Source: Klebsormidium nitens (taxonomy: Eukaryota; Streptophyta; Klebsormidiophyceae; Klebsormidiales; Klebsormidiaceae). From it: 64,000 nt of DNA. Position 1 is the first letter of the stretch, and every line of letters begins with the position of its first letter. The stretch spans positions 85,102 through 149,101 of the forward strand of contig DF237143.1 of NCBI GenBank assembly GCA_000708835.1. Reading direction: 5' to 3'. This document shows, one piece after another, positions 46,068 to 56,913 of the stretch. Position numbers and translations under genes: made by a program. The notes under the pieces are model-generated. The model saw nothing but the letters and a program-made list of their open reading frames with translations. It ran no database searches and was not told where the DNA came from.

Positions 46068-48728
46068 CGAAACTGTTGACATAGAGTCACTAAACCGAAT
46101 CCTTTAGCCAGTCCGAGTTGGTCAGGAGAACTTGACAAGTTGGACAATATGAGGTACTTTTTGACTGTTGACTTGTAACACGATGAGACAGACTATCACG
46201 TCAGCTCCGCACCAGTTTTGCTCTCACAAACGGGCCTCACACACTCTAAATGCAACTCCGGGCCTGCGTACGGTTCTCCTTGGAGGCCACGTGAGGTGAA
46301 GGTCAGAAAGCGGGTCTGGCATGACCTGGCTCCTGTCCTGAATGTTTGTGACTGGAGTGTTGATTCGCGTAGCCGGGCCTGGTCCCGCCAAGTTAACATA
46401 AGTTTCGATTAGACGCATGCACCTTCTGCAAGATCATGGTCACGTCATTGCTCGCTCGGATATTGCGCGCGGTGCGCATGATTTTGGTGAATCTCGCAAT
46501 TCCTGGTTTGTACTTCGTTGAAACATAATAACGCTATTAAGTACAATTGTCTGCTTATCTGCACATGATACATCATCGTCTCGTGTGCTGACTTCTTAGA
46601 TGCCGGCCGCCAGTTGATTGCCGCCGCAGTGCCGCCTTCAGTGCTGTTTCATATTATAGCCGGGTGTCGCTAGCACAAACGGAAGCACTATATACGAGAC
46701 ACCATTCCTACATGGAGTAACATACGTCGACCAGGCGTGTTCGTATGTGTCAAACTAAGAGCTTCAAGTTGCCACGCGCGGGCCCTTCAACGGTACGTGA
46801 CTCAGCGGCCGCGTCGATTCTGAGTGCTTGCAGATTGAACGTTCAACGCATGTCTTTCAAAGCTGCTGAAAACGGCGCCGCCTCACAGCTCGGCTGCCAG
46901 CGATCAGCGACATCTGAAAGCAGCAGAGACTCCATGAGAACCGGAGATTGGACTGGCGTTTCTTCAATCTCGTCTTTCTCCCCGCTTTTCTGAGGATCGT
47001 CGAGGTATGTAAAACTCGAGTCTGTTTGCGCGGTCGAACTGCATGACCGCAGAACACGTCTCTTTCGGAAGAGACCGCCTGCCTTTTCCTTTCAAGGTCG
47101 GAAAGATAAGACAGACTCTTCCAGGGAGAAAAGAAAAATCAGAACTTCGCCTTGACAGGCGGGCCCAAGACTGCTTCTCGCAAAAGTAAACACGGTCATG
47201 CCTGCAATCGGACCCGGTTTTCAATTTTTCGTGGCTGCCAGCCTGAGGAAGGATGTCAGAAGCTGAACGGAGGCTCGAAAGATTGAAACCGGTTAGTGTG
47301 CGAAAGACGACTTTACCCAGCGAACACATTTCCGGGTCCTCTGCCGTTCTCGCCGTCAACCGAAGCAGGATAACAAAGAGCTCTTTCAAACCCCATCATT
47401 TGGAGCTTTGAAACGGAATGTGGCTTTTTCGTGCCACCAGTGAAGGTGTCAGAGCACGGGGTTGCTGGATTCTTTTTCCGTTATGCCCTCACAAGTGCCC
47501 AGCACTATCGACATGAGGCTGAGCTAAACCTCCGACCGCCCTGCAAACAAGCATTGTCCGATTTCGAAATTACTTTCTGGCGGGTTCACCGGAGCACTCA
47601 GGCAAACCTCGTGACGTAGCAAGGCGGCGAGTAGGGCGCCCGGGCCGTGTTCGCGAAACCTGATTTTTTACGATCTCGTTCACCTTAACCTTTTAGTCTG
47701 TTTTGAGTAGCGCCACGCGCGCGACTGTGCACGTTTCTGCGCCGCTCCCAGGGACCTGCCAAGTGAGCCCGGAGACAGTACTCTCGAAACCGACTCAAAG
47801 TGGCGAATCGGGTCGTTCAGGAATCGTCAGGATCGGGATACTTGGCTGAGGCAGGAATCATGCAGTGATAAGCATCATACAGCGCTTCGACCGTTGCAAG
47901 ATTACAGAATTGAATGATTTGCAATCATCTTGACCAGTACGATAAAGTGAGCGCCCAGTCACCGGTAAAGTAGGGCTGACGCGACAAGAACAAGCAGAGG
48001 CAGGCGGTAGGTTACGTACCGAGAGCTTCATCTACCCAATTGCGGAAGCTCGAAGAGGTTAAATTGGGCAGTTTGACATCAGCTCGGCCACCATAAACGA
48101 GTGGAACATTATTTGATTGCGTTCAGCGTTCCCAAGCATCGAAGAACACAATATTGACTATGTTTTTATCGGTCACACTTCATTGAGATATCTGGACCAC
48201 AACTTGCTTCTGAAAATGCATGTTCAGGCGCAGGTCAGCGTTAGAGAGTAGGTTGACAGTTTCCTACTCCAGTATAGGAGTTATGGTGATTGCAGCTGTC
48301 AACAGTCGTAGCTACTGATGGTGCGCCAAGAAAGCTTGCATCTATGCATACAAACACAGTTTCTGGTCCATTTTACGGTACAATCCCTGCCCTTCGAATT
48401 CATCCCGATCCTGATGTACTTAAAGTTACGCTTAACATCCGAAGCATTCATCATCTGCATATCTTGACTCGGTTTCAAGATGGATACATCAATCTGTACG
48501 TCCTTCGACGAACGCTTCATGCACTTGTTGGAACTTCACGCAGATACATAGGCTCCTGATCAACGACTTTGACGGAGACTTGGCTGTTCATCACGACTCG
48601 AGCTTGCATTCTCACACCGCTGCCGCCACGGATCAAATGTCCACATCGAGAATCAAAAGAGCGTCTGTACTCTATCTACCAAGCAAACCTGCTCGTTGCC
48701 ACCATCTACAAGACCGTCCTCAAGCGCG
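46068..48728. other. Spacer between convergent genes, no gene seen
   Basis: This 2.7-kb stretch holds the 3' flank of the OCRL-like gene and of the minus-strand membrane-protein gene. No frame with exon-like composition, no tandem repeat and no RNA gene was recognised. Confidence 0.4.
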
Positions 48729-51494
48729 TCATCGCCAAGTGATCCCAAAGACGATGTCGCCGTCTTTCTCATAGTCCCTGTAGATGTTTATGACAGAGAG
48801 GACGATGTTGTAGATGGCGGAAATCACATACGCTTGCTCGTAATACATCGCCCCTAACACTATGCCGACGCTCAGCCCCACAGTCAGCCACCCATAAAGT
48901 AGCAAAGAGAATTTATAGCGCAGGTTGGGGAACACCCAGCACCGAAGCTCGTCGTCCTTCTGGAGCTTTCTCCAGTGGGCGACTACTCCAATGAGCGTCC
49001 GGGGGGGCGTGGCTATGTGCGCCCAGATGTTGAGGATGTCCCACCCCTTGACCCAGAGCAGCAGGTAGCCCCCCCCGGCCCCTCCGATGAGGCTCGAGTA
49101 GAACATGGCCGCCATTAGAAGCTTGGACAGCGGGTATTTGAACCCCCAGGTGAGGCCGGAAAGGCACACGAACCTGAAGATCCACCACGTCGTGTCCTTC
49201 TGATCGCGTATGTATTGTAGGAGTCGCTCCCCTGCAAGAAGATGCGTGTTCTGCTTTGCTTAAGCCCTTACTAGATGAGATTCTCCATTGACGAAATCAC
49301 AACGCTTTGTCGAATCGAGAATGTATCGGACAGCTCGACAGATTCGGAATGAAACATCCAACTCTCATCTCAGGTCTCGAAGGTGCTCACAGCTGTTTAA
49401 AGCACTCAAACCCTCCGTCAGAATTTGGCTGTGGGCCTCCGCGCCTTGAACAGACCTTCTGTGGTGCTGGATTGTGGTTCAGAATTGAGTTGATGGAGAA
49501 TTAATCAAAAGATTCCCATATTCAAGGATAAAGCGGACATTTCAGGTGAGTACGAAGAGGTTTTGTAGATCAGCACAAGTATTGCGGTGACGTCATCATT
49601 CTCGAATCTGAATGATCCGGTTCTGAAAGTCTACGACCAGAGGTCCCATTCTGAATCCCTTCCACCACTTCAGTCGAGCACGTCATTCGAGCACCTAGGC
49701 AAGCCTGAATCCTGAATCCGACTGGTCATACGACGAAGCATCAGGCTTTGAAATCTCTGATTAGCGGGATCCCCAATCTTCGAAGCAAATGCAACCAATG
49801 TCAAAATTCTCAGAATCAGAAAGCGATAGTGTTGAGATTTCATGAGAGCCCTTCGAGTTACACAAACCAGCGCGCGGTCCGCGGGAACAGGATTCCGCCG
49901 TTCCGCTGTTCCGCTGACGTCAAAATAGGCACGGCTTATGTCACGCTTCGACAAAGCGTCATCCTCGCCCCTATCGGATGCTTAAGCTTCATTCAACTCA
50001 CCGCTCTTCAGCAGCTTCTGGATGTCCTGGATCTCAAAGGTGATCTCCTCCGCCTCCGCCTTCACCTTGCTCACCACCGTCTCTAGGAAGTAGGCGTATT
50101 CCTTGTTTTGCAGTGCGTGTGCTTCCGCCAATTTCACTACGCTAGAGCTCGTCGCCAGTGCTGCTGTCACCGTCTCCTTGATTGCTTTGTCTTCGGCCGC
50201 ATTTAGTGCCCCAAGGTCTGTCAGGAACGTTCACAAGATGGCTCAGTGAATGACCGCGTTTCGAAGACTCAGAACTGGCACCGTTCTGATTATCACGCGC
50301 ACCTTAGGGCGCCCTGCAAAAGATCCTCAGCAGTCCCTCGATCTGGACACAATCTTCCCCCTCTGCTCAGATTCTCGTCTCGAAGCAGATTGATTCCTCT
50401 TTGGAAAAAGAAGTAGAAATTTCTTTCATTTGAGAGATGTGACAGAATGCCAACTTCGATGCCTAGAAATGATTCCTCATACTACTTGAAAAGCAGAACA
50501 TTCTGACTGAGGCACACAATTGCCGAGTCATCGAAGTGAGGAAAATCTGGATGGACGAATGCAGTTCGGGACGTTTGACTGCAAGCACCAAAAGTGCGAA
50601 GAGTCTTTACTCAAACAAATATGAGCTTTCATCATCTGTCACCATCTGCAGCGTTAATGGTGCGATTGTAACACAGTTGAAGGCAGGACACTTTGCAGGG
50701 CCACAGTGGCTATTCCGAACAGACTTTGCGGACCTATCAATTAATATCGGATTCGGAAGTAGTAAAAACTCCGTTCAAGTAAATCCTCTGTTTTAGCGAC
50801 AAGTTCAATGTTCTTGATGCGAAGCCTGCGATAATGGCTGTATTGCCTTCAAGTATCCAAGCCAAGAAAGGACCTCCAGCGGGCCATCAGAAGTATTAAA
50901 GACCATTTAGAGCCCTTTCAGATCGGAAATGAGCAGATCTGCAAGGATCCAGGCGGTAACAACCTCCAAGGATTTCCATGCAGGGATTGCATGCTACTGA
51001 ACATATGTAAGGATAAAGGTTTCAACCGAGGAATTTTGCTAACGCCTGGGGGCCGAAAAATTTCGAGTCAAATAAATCATGCACCTTCATTTCATCACTA
51101 AAAGCTTGGATTCAGATCCTGAACCTGCTTACCCTTGCTGGCCAGCATGCGCTTCAGCGCGATGCTTGCTTCGGTGGCCGCCTCCTTGCATGATTTTGCG
51201 TCCCCCTTGAGCGCAGCCAAAGCCCGCACCTGCTCAGAGTTGGCCGGGTTAGCCTTGGGGTTGCTGTTCAACAGGACCGTGGATGAGGTTGATGTTGGAG
51301 ATAAGTACTTCAACTTATCCACCTAGGCCATCCCTGCGCAGGGATGGCCTAGGTGGATAAGTTGAAGTACTTATCTCCAACAAAAATGCGGAACCGGGTA
51401 CTCACTGACACTTTGAAGCACCTTCGACGTCTGTCTCAGTAGAAGGTGCCTGGCCGATTCTCAGGGAAGCAGCACCCGATCCGATGCCAGCCAT
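48729..51494 (-). CDS. Multi-span membrane protein of unknown function
   Basis: Four exons (51494-51406, 51263-51133, 50217-50002, 49231-48729) give about 312 residues in an exact frame with consensus borders. Exon 1 starts MAGIGSGAASLRIGQ. Residues ~30-145 are helical, soluble and Ala/Lys/Glu-rich (SEQVRALAALKGDAKSCKEA, ETVVSKVKAEAEEITFEIQD). Residues ~146-165 (ERLLQYIRDQKDTTWWIFRF) lead into hydrophobic segments at about 176-205 (including SKLLMAAMFYSSLIGGAGGG), 252-275 (SLLLYGWLTVGLSVGIVLGA) and 279-296 (YVISAIYNIVLSVINIY). An aromatic, charged loop lies between them, and the tail is short (RDYEKDGDIVFGITWR). I do not recognise the family. Exon 3's borders and phase agree with both neighbours, and exon 1 is the least certain. 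Intron 1 is almost filled by a perfect palindrome (51293-51382). An alternative exon 2 start inside the palindrome (CTAG acceptor) breaks phase with exon 1. Confidence 0.7.
51293..51382. repeat. 90-bp perfect palindrome without spacer
   Basis: The bases from 51293 to 51337 are the exact reverse complement of 51338 to 51382, centred on TGCGCA, with 45-bp arms, no mismatch and no loop. It sits inside the predicted 142-nt first intron of the membrane-protein gene. Such a structure can be a young fold-back element, or an assembly or cloning artefact from an inverted join. Confidence 0.9.
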
Positions 51495-52185
51495 TCTGCT
51501 AGGTGAGCACGTCATATCGAGCTAATCAGCTGTCCTTAAACAAAAGCAATTTGGCCGAGCGCTCGCAAAGGTAGCTGGCAGCCATGCTTCTTGTAGGATG
51601 TCCAATGAGCGAGAACAGCACGTACGTACACTCTATGGTGATCTATGTTCCATCATGGAAAAACGAAAGCGATTTAAAGCGAACCGGCGGCTTAAAGGAG
51701 AGTGGAGGTGCACTACGTCCATCCACTTCAGCTCTACTGTAGTCCTTCTACTCCCAAAAGTACTGAAATACTTGACCCCCCTTATTAAATTTGTTGATTC
51801 ATTACGTCTTACGTGTTTCCTTGTCCTATCACTGAAGCACTGACGCTGATAATATTCCTCTTTGCGGTCCAGTCCGCACCCATCAAATGCATGGGCTGGC
51901 AGTGGACTCATTGACTTCGACCGGAAGCGCCTGGCCGAGGTGAACTAATGCAGTAGGTAAGTTAGAGCTCCCTTCCGTACAGTGATCATTGGTGACCCCG
52001 AAGGATATTGAATTTTGGACGGTGCGCGCGCGCGTGATCGAGTAGTACACGCACGGTCAGTGCGTCTTTGACTAACAGAGCCAGACAAGTTCACGGTTCT
52101 TGTGCCGCATGCCACAAATTGAAATTCTTGTTCCCTGTGTATCCTACTTTAGAGCACTGGTATATACGTGGCTGAGCGCTTTTGA

Positions 52186-52192
52186 TATAAAA
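52186..52192 (+). promoter_or_regulatory. TATA box (TATAAAA)
   Basis: A consensus TATAAAA lies 56 bp upstream of the ATG of the small frame at 52248. A start site ~30 bp downstream of the box would leave a leader of ~30 nt. It is the only TATA-to-ATG arrangement of this kind noticed in the window. Confidence 0.3.
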
Positions 52193-52247
52193 GCGCTGTT
52201 CCGCTGCAAGCATTCGATCCTTGCGCTTTATAGAATCTTCAAGCTCG

Positions 52248-52463
52248 ATGACTCGTAAACGCCAGCTGCCACTAGGATCTTATAAACGTCTTCAATTTTT
52301 TGGAATACTGGACGCAGTTTGGGCTGTGCTTGGCATCATCATGATCGGCGAGGGACTTCCTTATATTTATATCCAAACATCGGGCTCAAAGCCTTCATGG
52401 GCTGGCATAAACGTGTCCATCACTCTGCTCGCGCACCTTCAGTTGGGTGGGACAATGGAGTGA
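52248..52463 (+). CDS. Possible small single-span membrane protein
   Basis: A 71-codon frame starts at ATG 52248 with a basic N-terminus (MTRKRQLPLGSYKR). One hydrophobic segment follows at about residues 15-41 (FFGILDAVWAVLGIIMIGEG), then a short polar tail. Positive-inside charge, the single span and the correctly spaced TATA box are the only support. Composition is not as GC-rich as the certain exons, there is no recognised homologue, and splicing further downstream cannot be excluded. It may be chance. Confidence 0.22.
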   Translation: MTRKRQLPLGSYKRLQFFGILDAVWAVLGIIMIGEGLPYIYIQTSGSKPSWAGINVSITLLAHLQLGGTME

Positions 52464-53229
52464 CAGTGATCGACTCATCATTCGGCCTCTAGTCATGCAT
52501 CTACTCAGAAATGTCAAGCAGATTCCATTTCTTACACTGCCAGTTGCGTCTGGCGGCCGGCCTGCAAAAACTTGACCTGATGGCTGAGATATTGCCGCCA
52601 ACAGCCGAGTCGAGGGATCTGAGAGTCGAAGGTTCTAAAGTGACGGAACGGCCCCGGAAACGGTTGATTGATTACTTCTTTCCTAATCTGCCAGTCAGGC
52701 CATTTTACTGGCCGCCGCCATAAGCAGAGCAGTGCTCAGAGAAAGTTGCTGAAGGTGCGCTTGATCTATAAGTAGAGAATGACTAGCTCTCGATCAGGTC
52801 GATCACAACGAAACTTCCTTCGAAGTCATCAAATGCCTGTCTAGTGCTAGATGACTACTATATGTTTGCAAGCAGGTCTCTTCAATGAGAGGATAACACA
52901 GTACGACTATTTAAGACTGCGGAGAGTGACACAGGTCGCTCGCTGATGGAAAGATCCTGACCCCTCCGGAGCCGCCGGCGCGGGATCATTTACTATGCAC
53001 AGAACTGGAAATTCGCACACATGCGGCCGGCCGACTTTGCAGCTGACGTGAAGCTCAGCCAACACTTGGAAGAAGAAGTCAGCAGCACTTATGCACTACT
53101 GTAGGTTGCAGAAACTACAGTAAGAAACGTCGGATTTAGGGCGTTGCCCTGGTTCGACCGGAGGTAATTCTGGGGGTTCGATTCAATATCGTGGAGTCAT
53201 TCGTGGTCCTTTTCATCCTTTTATCCTTT

Positions 53230-53420
53230 CGATGTAGGCATGGAAGTAGGTACCTGGCAGTCTGCACTAGATCTATAAACATTACCAATATCTACCTATA
53301 AGGTACTACCTATTAGGTACCAATGTGCACGAAACCGCATACGGTCACGGTTCGGTACTACCATTGGATCACCGGTATACCTACGCGAGTAGGTACGCGG
53401 TACGCATTATATGCTGTCTC
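53230..53420. repeat. Cluster of GTAGGTAC / GGTACC-type short repeats
   Basis: The words GTAGGTAC, GGTACT, TAGGTACC and their complements recur about ten times in ~190 bp on both strands (for example AGTAGGTACCTGG, AAGGTACTACC, TTAGGTACCAATG and CGAGTAGGTACGCGGTACGC). This gives a patch of overlapping small inverted repeats. No element boundary was found. Confidence 0.45.
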
Positions 53421-54105
53421 GTTCATCTAGGTATTTAACAACAGACGGTTGCTTCCAACAGGTTGATTAAAATCGCGCACCCATGCTGACGAGTCATGAA
53501 CACCGTCGATGACTCACCGATGGAGCCCTCGATGACTCACGCAGCGCCGTCGATGAAGTGACGTTGACCACTGCGAAGGTGACACGTGCTTCCCCCCGTG
53601 CGCCTTATGCTGATTGCATGCCACAGCAGGTCGCAGAAAGAAATAGCTATTAGTTCTTCTGGAAACGCAGAAGGAGCGCGTTCTGCGAGAGTCCCAGGTC
53701 TTCGCAGAATCTGGCGGTCGTGATTCGGACTTCAGCATTCTTTGCCCGTGTTCAATCAGTAGTTGGAGAGATTACCTCAGAAGGCCTTCGTCAACTCCTT
53801 GTTGCTCAGCGCTTCTTATACTTGCGAGCGGGTAAGATCGTGAACGCCCCCTGTTGAACATTTCAAGCGACAGCTGTGGATGCCCGTGTCACTCATCTTG
53901 CATCTGAGATTAAGGTTGTCACAAAGGATTCTCCGCTGGTGGGTTATTAATGTTCCTCCTCGAGATGGTCGTGAAATTCTGATTTGCTGGAGCTGGGATA
54001 GCTTGCATTACGTCTGCTGGCACATTGCATACTATTATAGAAATGGACTTGCCGATTGTTTTTGAAAGCCTCCTATTTAGGAAGAGTCGCTCTCACACAG
54101 GTCCA

Positions 54106-55810
54106 ATGGAGAACGAGACAGCAGAACTGAAGAGAGTGGAGCATGAGCTATACAATGTCCAAAACATGCTCGACAAGAAACGAGGAGAGCTGCGTGTTTG
54201 GGAGATGAAGCTCTACTATCCTCCTGAGCCAAAAGATCCAGAAGCCCTTGGCAACTATGAAAGGCTGAAGGCTGAGTTCGACCTGCTGCTTGAAGGCTGT
54301 GGGAGGCTACGTCAGAGGCAGTCTGATCTTGCTTTAGGCACGAATGGTAAGATAAACCACCTTCGCCAAGTTTCTATAATTTGCGCATGAAGGGGCAAGG
54401 ATTACTTGGCAGTCAGTGACCCTGTTCTGGTGTGATTGATGTCTCTCTTCAGATGACTCCAGTGTATACCACCAAAATGCACCATCTGCGGCTTTCCGTT
54501 GCACAAAGCTGTGGTGGTACAAAGTGGTGCATACCCACTTCTTATTAGATTTGTTACATTTTTGCATGGTCGGCCTGTGGTGGAGGGCTGCTCGACTTTT
54601 GCTTGTTTACTTGCTTGAAGATTGCTAGCTAGCATAGAGCCACAGTTTAGGCTACAAAAGCTTGATTAGGAGGGGGTCTTTAAAGATACCCAGAGGGCGC
54701 TTGCATGTGGAAACTCTTGAGACATGCCATTCGTAGGAAGCAAGGTCCTGTTCCTGGGAGACCAAAAATTGGGTCCGCATTACCCTAGAGTTCATTCTGG
54801 ACCTGTTCTGGGGGATGAAGTTTATCAGGCGTGAGTGACGAGGTTTTGAGAAAAAGTCAGTGCTACACCACGAAGTCGTTTGAGGCAATGCCTCAGGTAC
54901 GGGAAGTTTTGGACTGTTTCTTCAAGTGGTTTTTGCTGATGGGAAACATGACCAATACAACCCCTGAAGGATTGTTTCCCTCATTTGAATGAGAAGATTT
55001 ACTTGACTGCGTTGAAAGAAGATCAGCGTGGAAATATTGGGCAGCGCCAGGTCAGCGTGCATGATACTGCCTTGCACTTCTGGATTCATGACTTGGGTTG
55101 TCGTACCTACTTTAGTTGGGTTTAAGGTGACCATTGGCGCGACGTCTTACGTTACCTTTTCTGCTGTCGCTTACACACGAAGTCTTGGTTTTAAAGTCGA
55201 AATATGTTCCATGCAGGAGATGAGCCCCTCATGCCATCACGAAAATTCTGGAAGCAACTACGTCGGTATCTCGACATCCCGATCGAGAAAAGTGAGGAGG
55301 ACAAGGAGAATGAGGTAAGGGTAAAAGTGTCTTGTCCTTTTGTGAATGTTGGAAGAGAAAGACACAACAGACAGAGACTTGGAGGATTGCCCACTGCAGT
55401 CTGTTTGCTGCAAACCAGCAGTCAAGCAGAGCAATGAAGTACAACGTACCAGACGTAGTAGTCTGGTGTGTGGGTCGTTAATTACTCCCAGACTCTCCCA
55501 CCCCTGTCGCTTATTAGTGATCCTGCGGTGTCTGAATCTACTAAGGTTTTCCGTTCATAAGCAGTCACAAGCAGAACACTAGGTCCCCATCGAACACCAG
55601 TGGGCAGCTTTTTTCGTCGAAGAAATGCTTCATCTGACTTGCTTGCTCTTCTCAAGAAGCTCTTAATTAGTTTCCATTGCTTGTTGCAAGCTAGATTGTC
55701 GTTGTTTGACCCTGTTCCTCATCTCTCTATCGCAGGCTCCTCTGGGGAAGGAGTCGAATCTTCGTCAACGTCTGCTGACCGTGTCTACAAGTTCACGATC
55801 GAATCACTGA
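54106..55810 (+). CDS. Small coiled-coil protein of unknown function
   Basis: Three exons (54106-54346, 55217-55314, 55736-55810) join in frame to 137 residues with consensus borders. The ATG at 54106 opens MENETAELKRVEHELYNVQN, and a Lys/Glu/Leu-rich helix continues to about residue 75, broken by LYYPPEPKDPEALGNYERLK. This looks like two coiled-coil helices around a proline-rich turn. The middle exon encodes EPLMPSRKFWKQLRRYLDIP, and the last ends RQRLLTVSTSSRSNH. I do not recognise the family. The upstream ORF is open before the ATG, and a CAG sits at 54098-54100, so exon 1 could be internal with more exons upstream. The alternative frame of the last exon (GSSGEGVESSSTSAD) does not match the phase. 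Confidence 0.55.
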
Positions 55811-56913
55811 CCCATTCACCAGCACGTGAATCAAGTTTTCGTAGCGAGCCTTAGTGCTGAATCCTGTTCTCGTGGGCTGCGGCCAGGTATGTACAAAGTC
55901 AGAGGGGTGCCATGTAAATAGGCGGGATCGGTTACGTCCGGACCATAAGCAGATTCAGGCCAGTAAAGGTCAACAAGCAATGTGAGAAGTCTGTCAAAAG
56001 TCCAGACCAAAGGCATCTTGTCACATGCCCAGGGTTTGAGCGCGTGGGTGCTTGGCCGGGTTGGGCCGCATGACACGGTCGGTTCTCTTTAGTCTCCAAG
56101 CGGATAGAGACTTGAAGAAGCGGGATAACTGTGAGTTTGAGTCACGGAGTGCAAATCATATAAGCACCACGGCAGGCCTGTCCAGTCCTGCAAAACGTCA
56201 CGCGGACAGTTCTTGCAGTACGTTGTTTGCAAGAGGGTTGCTGAGAGCAATCTTCTGTACCACTACTAAAGTTGTGCAGTCGATCATTACTGTCACTGAT
56301 CAGTGTTGCCGATCATATTGGCAGCTGTGCCCAAGCTTGCATGATTAAGCACGCGATAGCTTGTACTATTTCACATGTATATATGTCAAACTAAATATGC
56401 AATTGCATGTGCCGCGTGGGCGAGTGTGCAAGCTGTCTGCTGTGATATTGAAGTTAAACCACAATTCAAAGTAATGTATGCGTTCATGTGACCTAGCTAT
56501 ATAAGTGAATGGTTTTTGCAAGGAGCGAGTATGCCATGCGTAATTGCACAAATCTAGCTTGCATCATTGAGGATTTGGAACTAGGATGGTCAAAGCCTAT
56601 GACAAGCCATGATGGAATCAGCTGAAAGGTAACAAGCAGACCGTTTTTCAACTTGATCTCACATGGTCAGTTGCGCCAATGAACAGTACGGATTGGCAGA
56701 GTTCCCCGACGAGTTGGGAACATTGATTCCTGTAACAAGTCGCCAACCCAAAATTGCAAGCTCTTATGGCATCCATACCGTCGTGGTCGCTGCCCCCGAA
56801 GCAACACCTTCTAACAACACTTCGACAATTCTACTCATCTGAGGCGCCTCAAAGGGCCCTCGAATCCCACACCAACCGTGCCCATTGGCGACCTGCACAT
56901 CCATGGCTGCCCC
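55811..56913. other. Spacer between convergent genes, no gene seen
   Basis: 3' flanks of the coiled-coil gene and of the PPR gene. Only short frames with AT-rich composition are present. No repeat was recognised. Confidence 0.4.

Larger units (their letters stand above)
51495..54105. other. Spacer with a possible TATA-driven small frame and short repeats
   Basis: Between the divergent membrane-protein and coiled-coil genes. It contains the TATA box and 72-codon frame at 52186-52463, a GTAGGTAC/GGTACC-rich stretch near 53230-53420 and clustered TGACTCA sites near 53485-53545. A GCGCGCGCGCGTG run lies near 52022-52035. No other coding signal was seen. Confidence 0.4.

Noticed and set aside
53140-53200. 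Possible tRNA T-arm (GGTTCGACC and GGTTCGATTC)
   Set aside because: No paired acceptor or anticodon stem was found within 75 bp.
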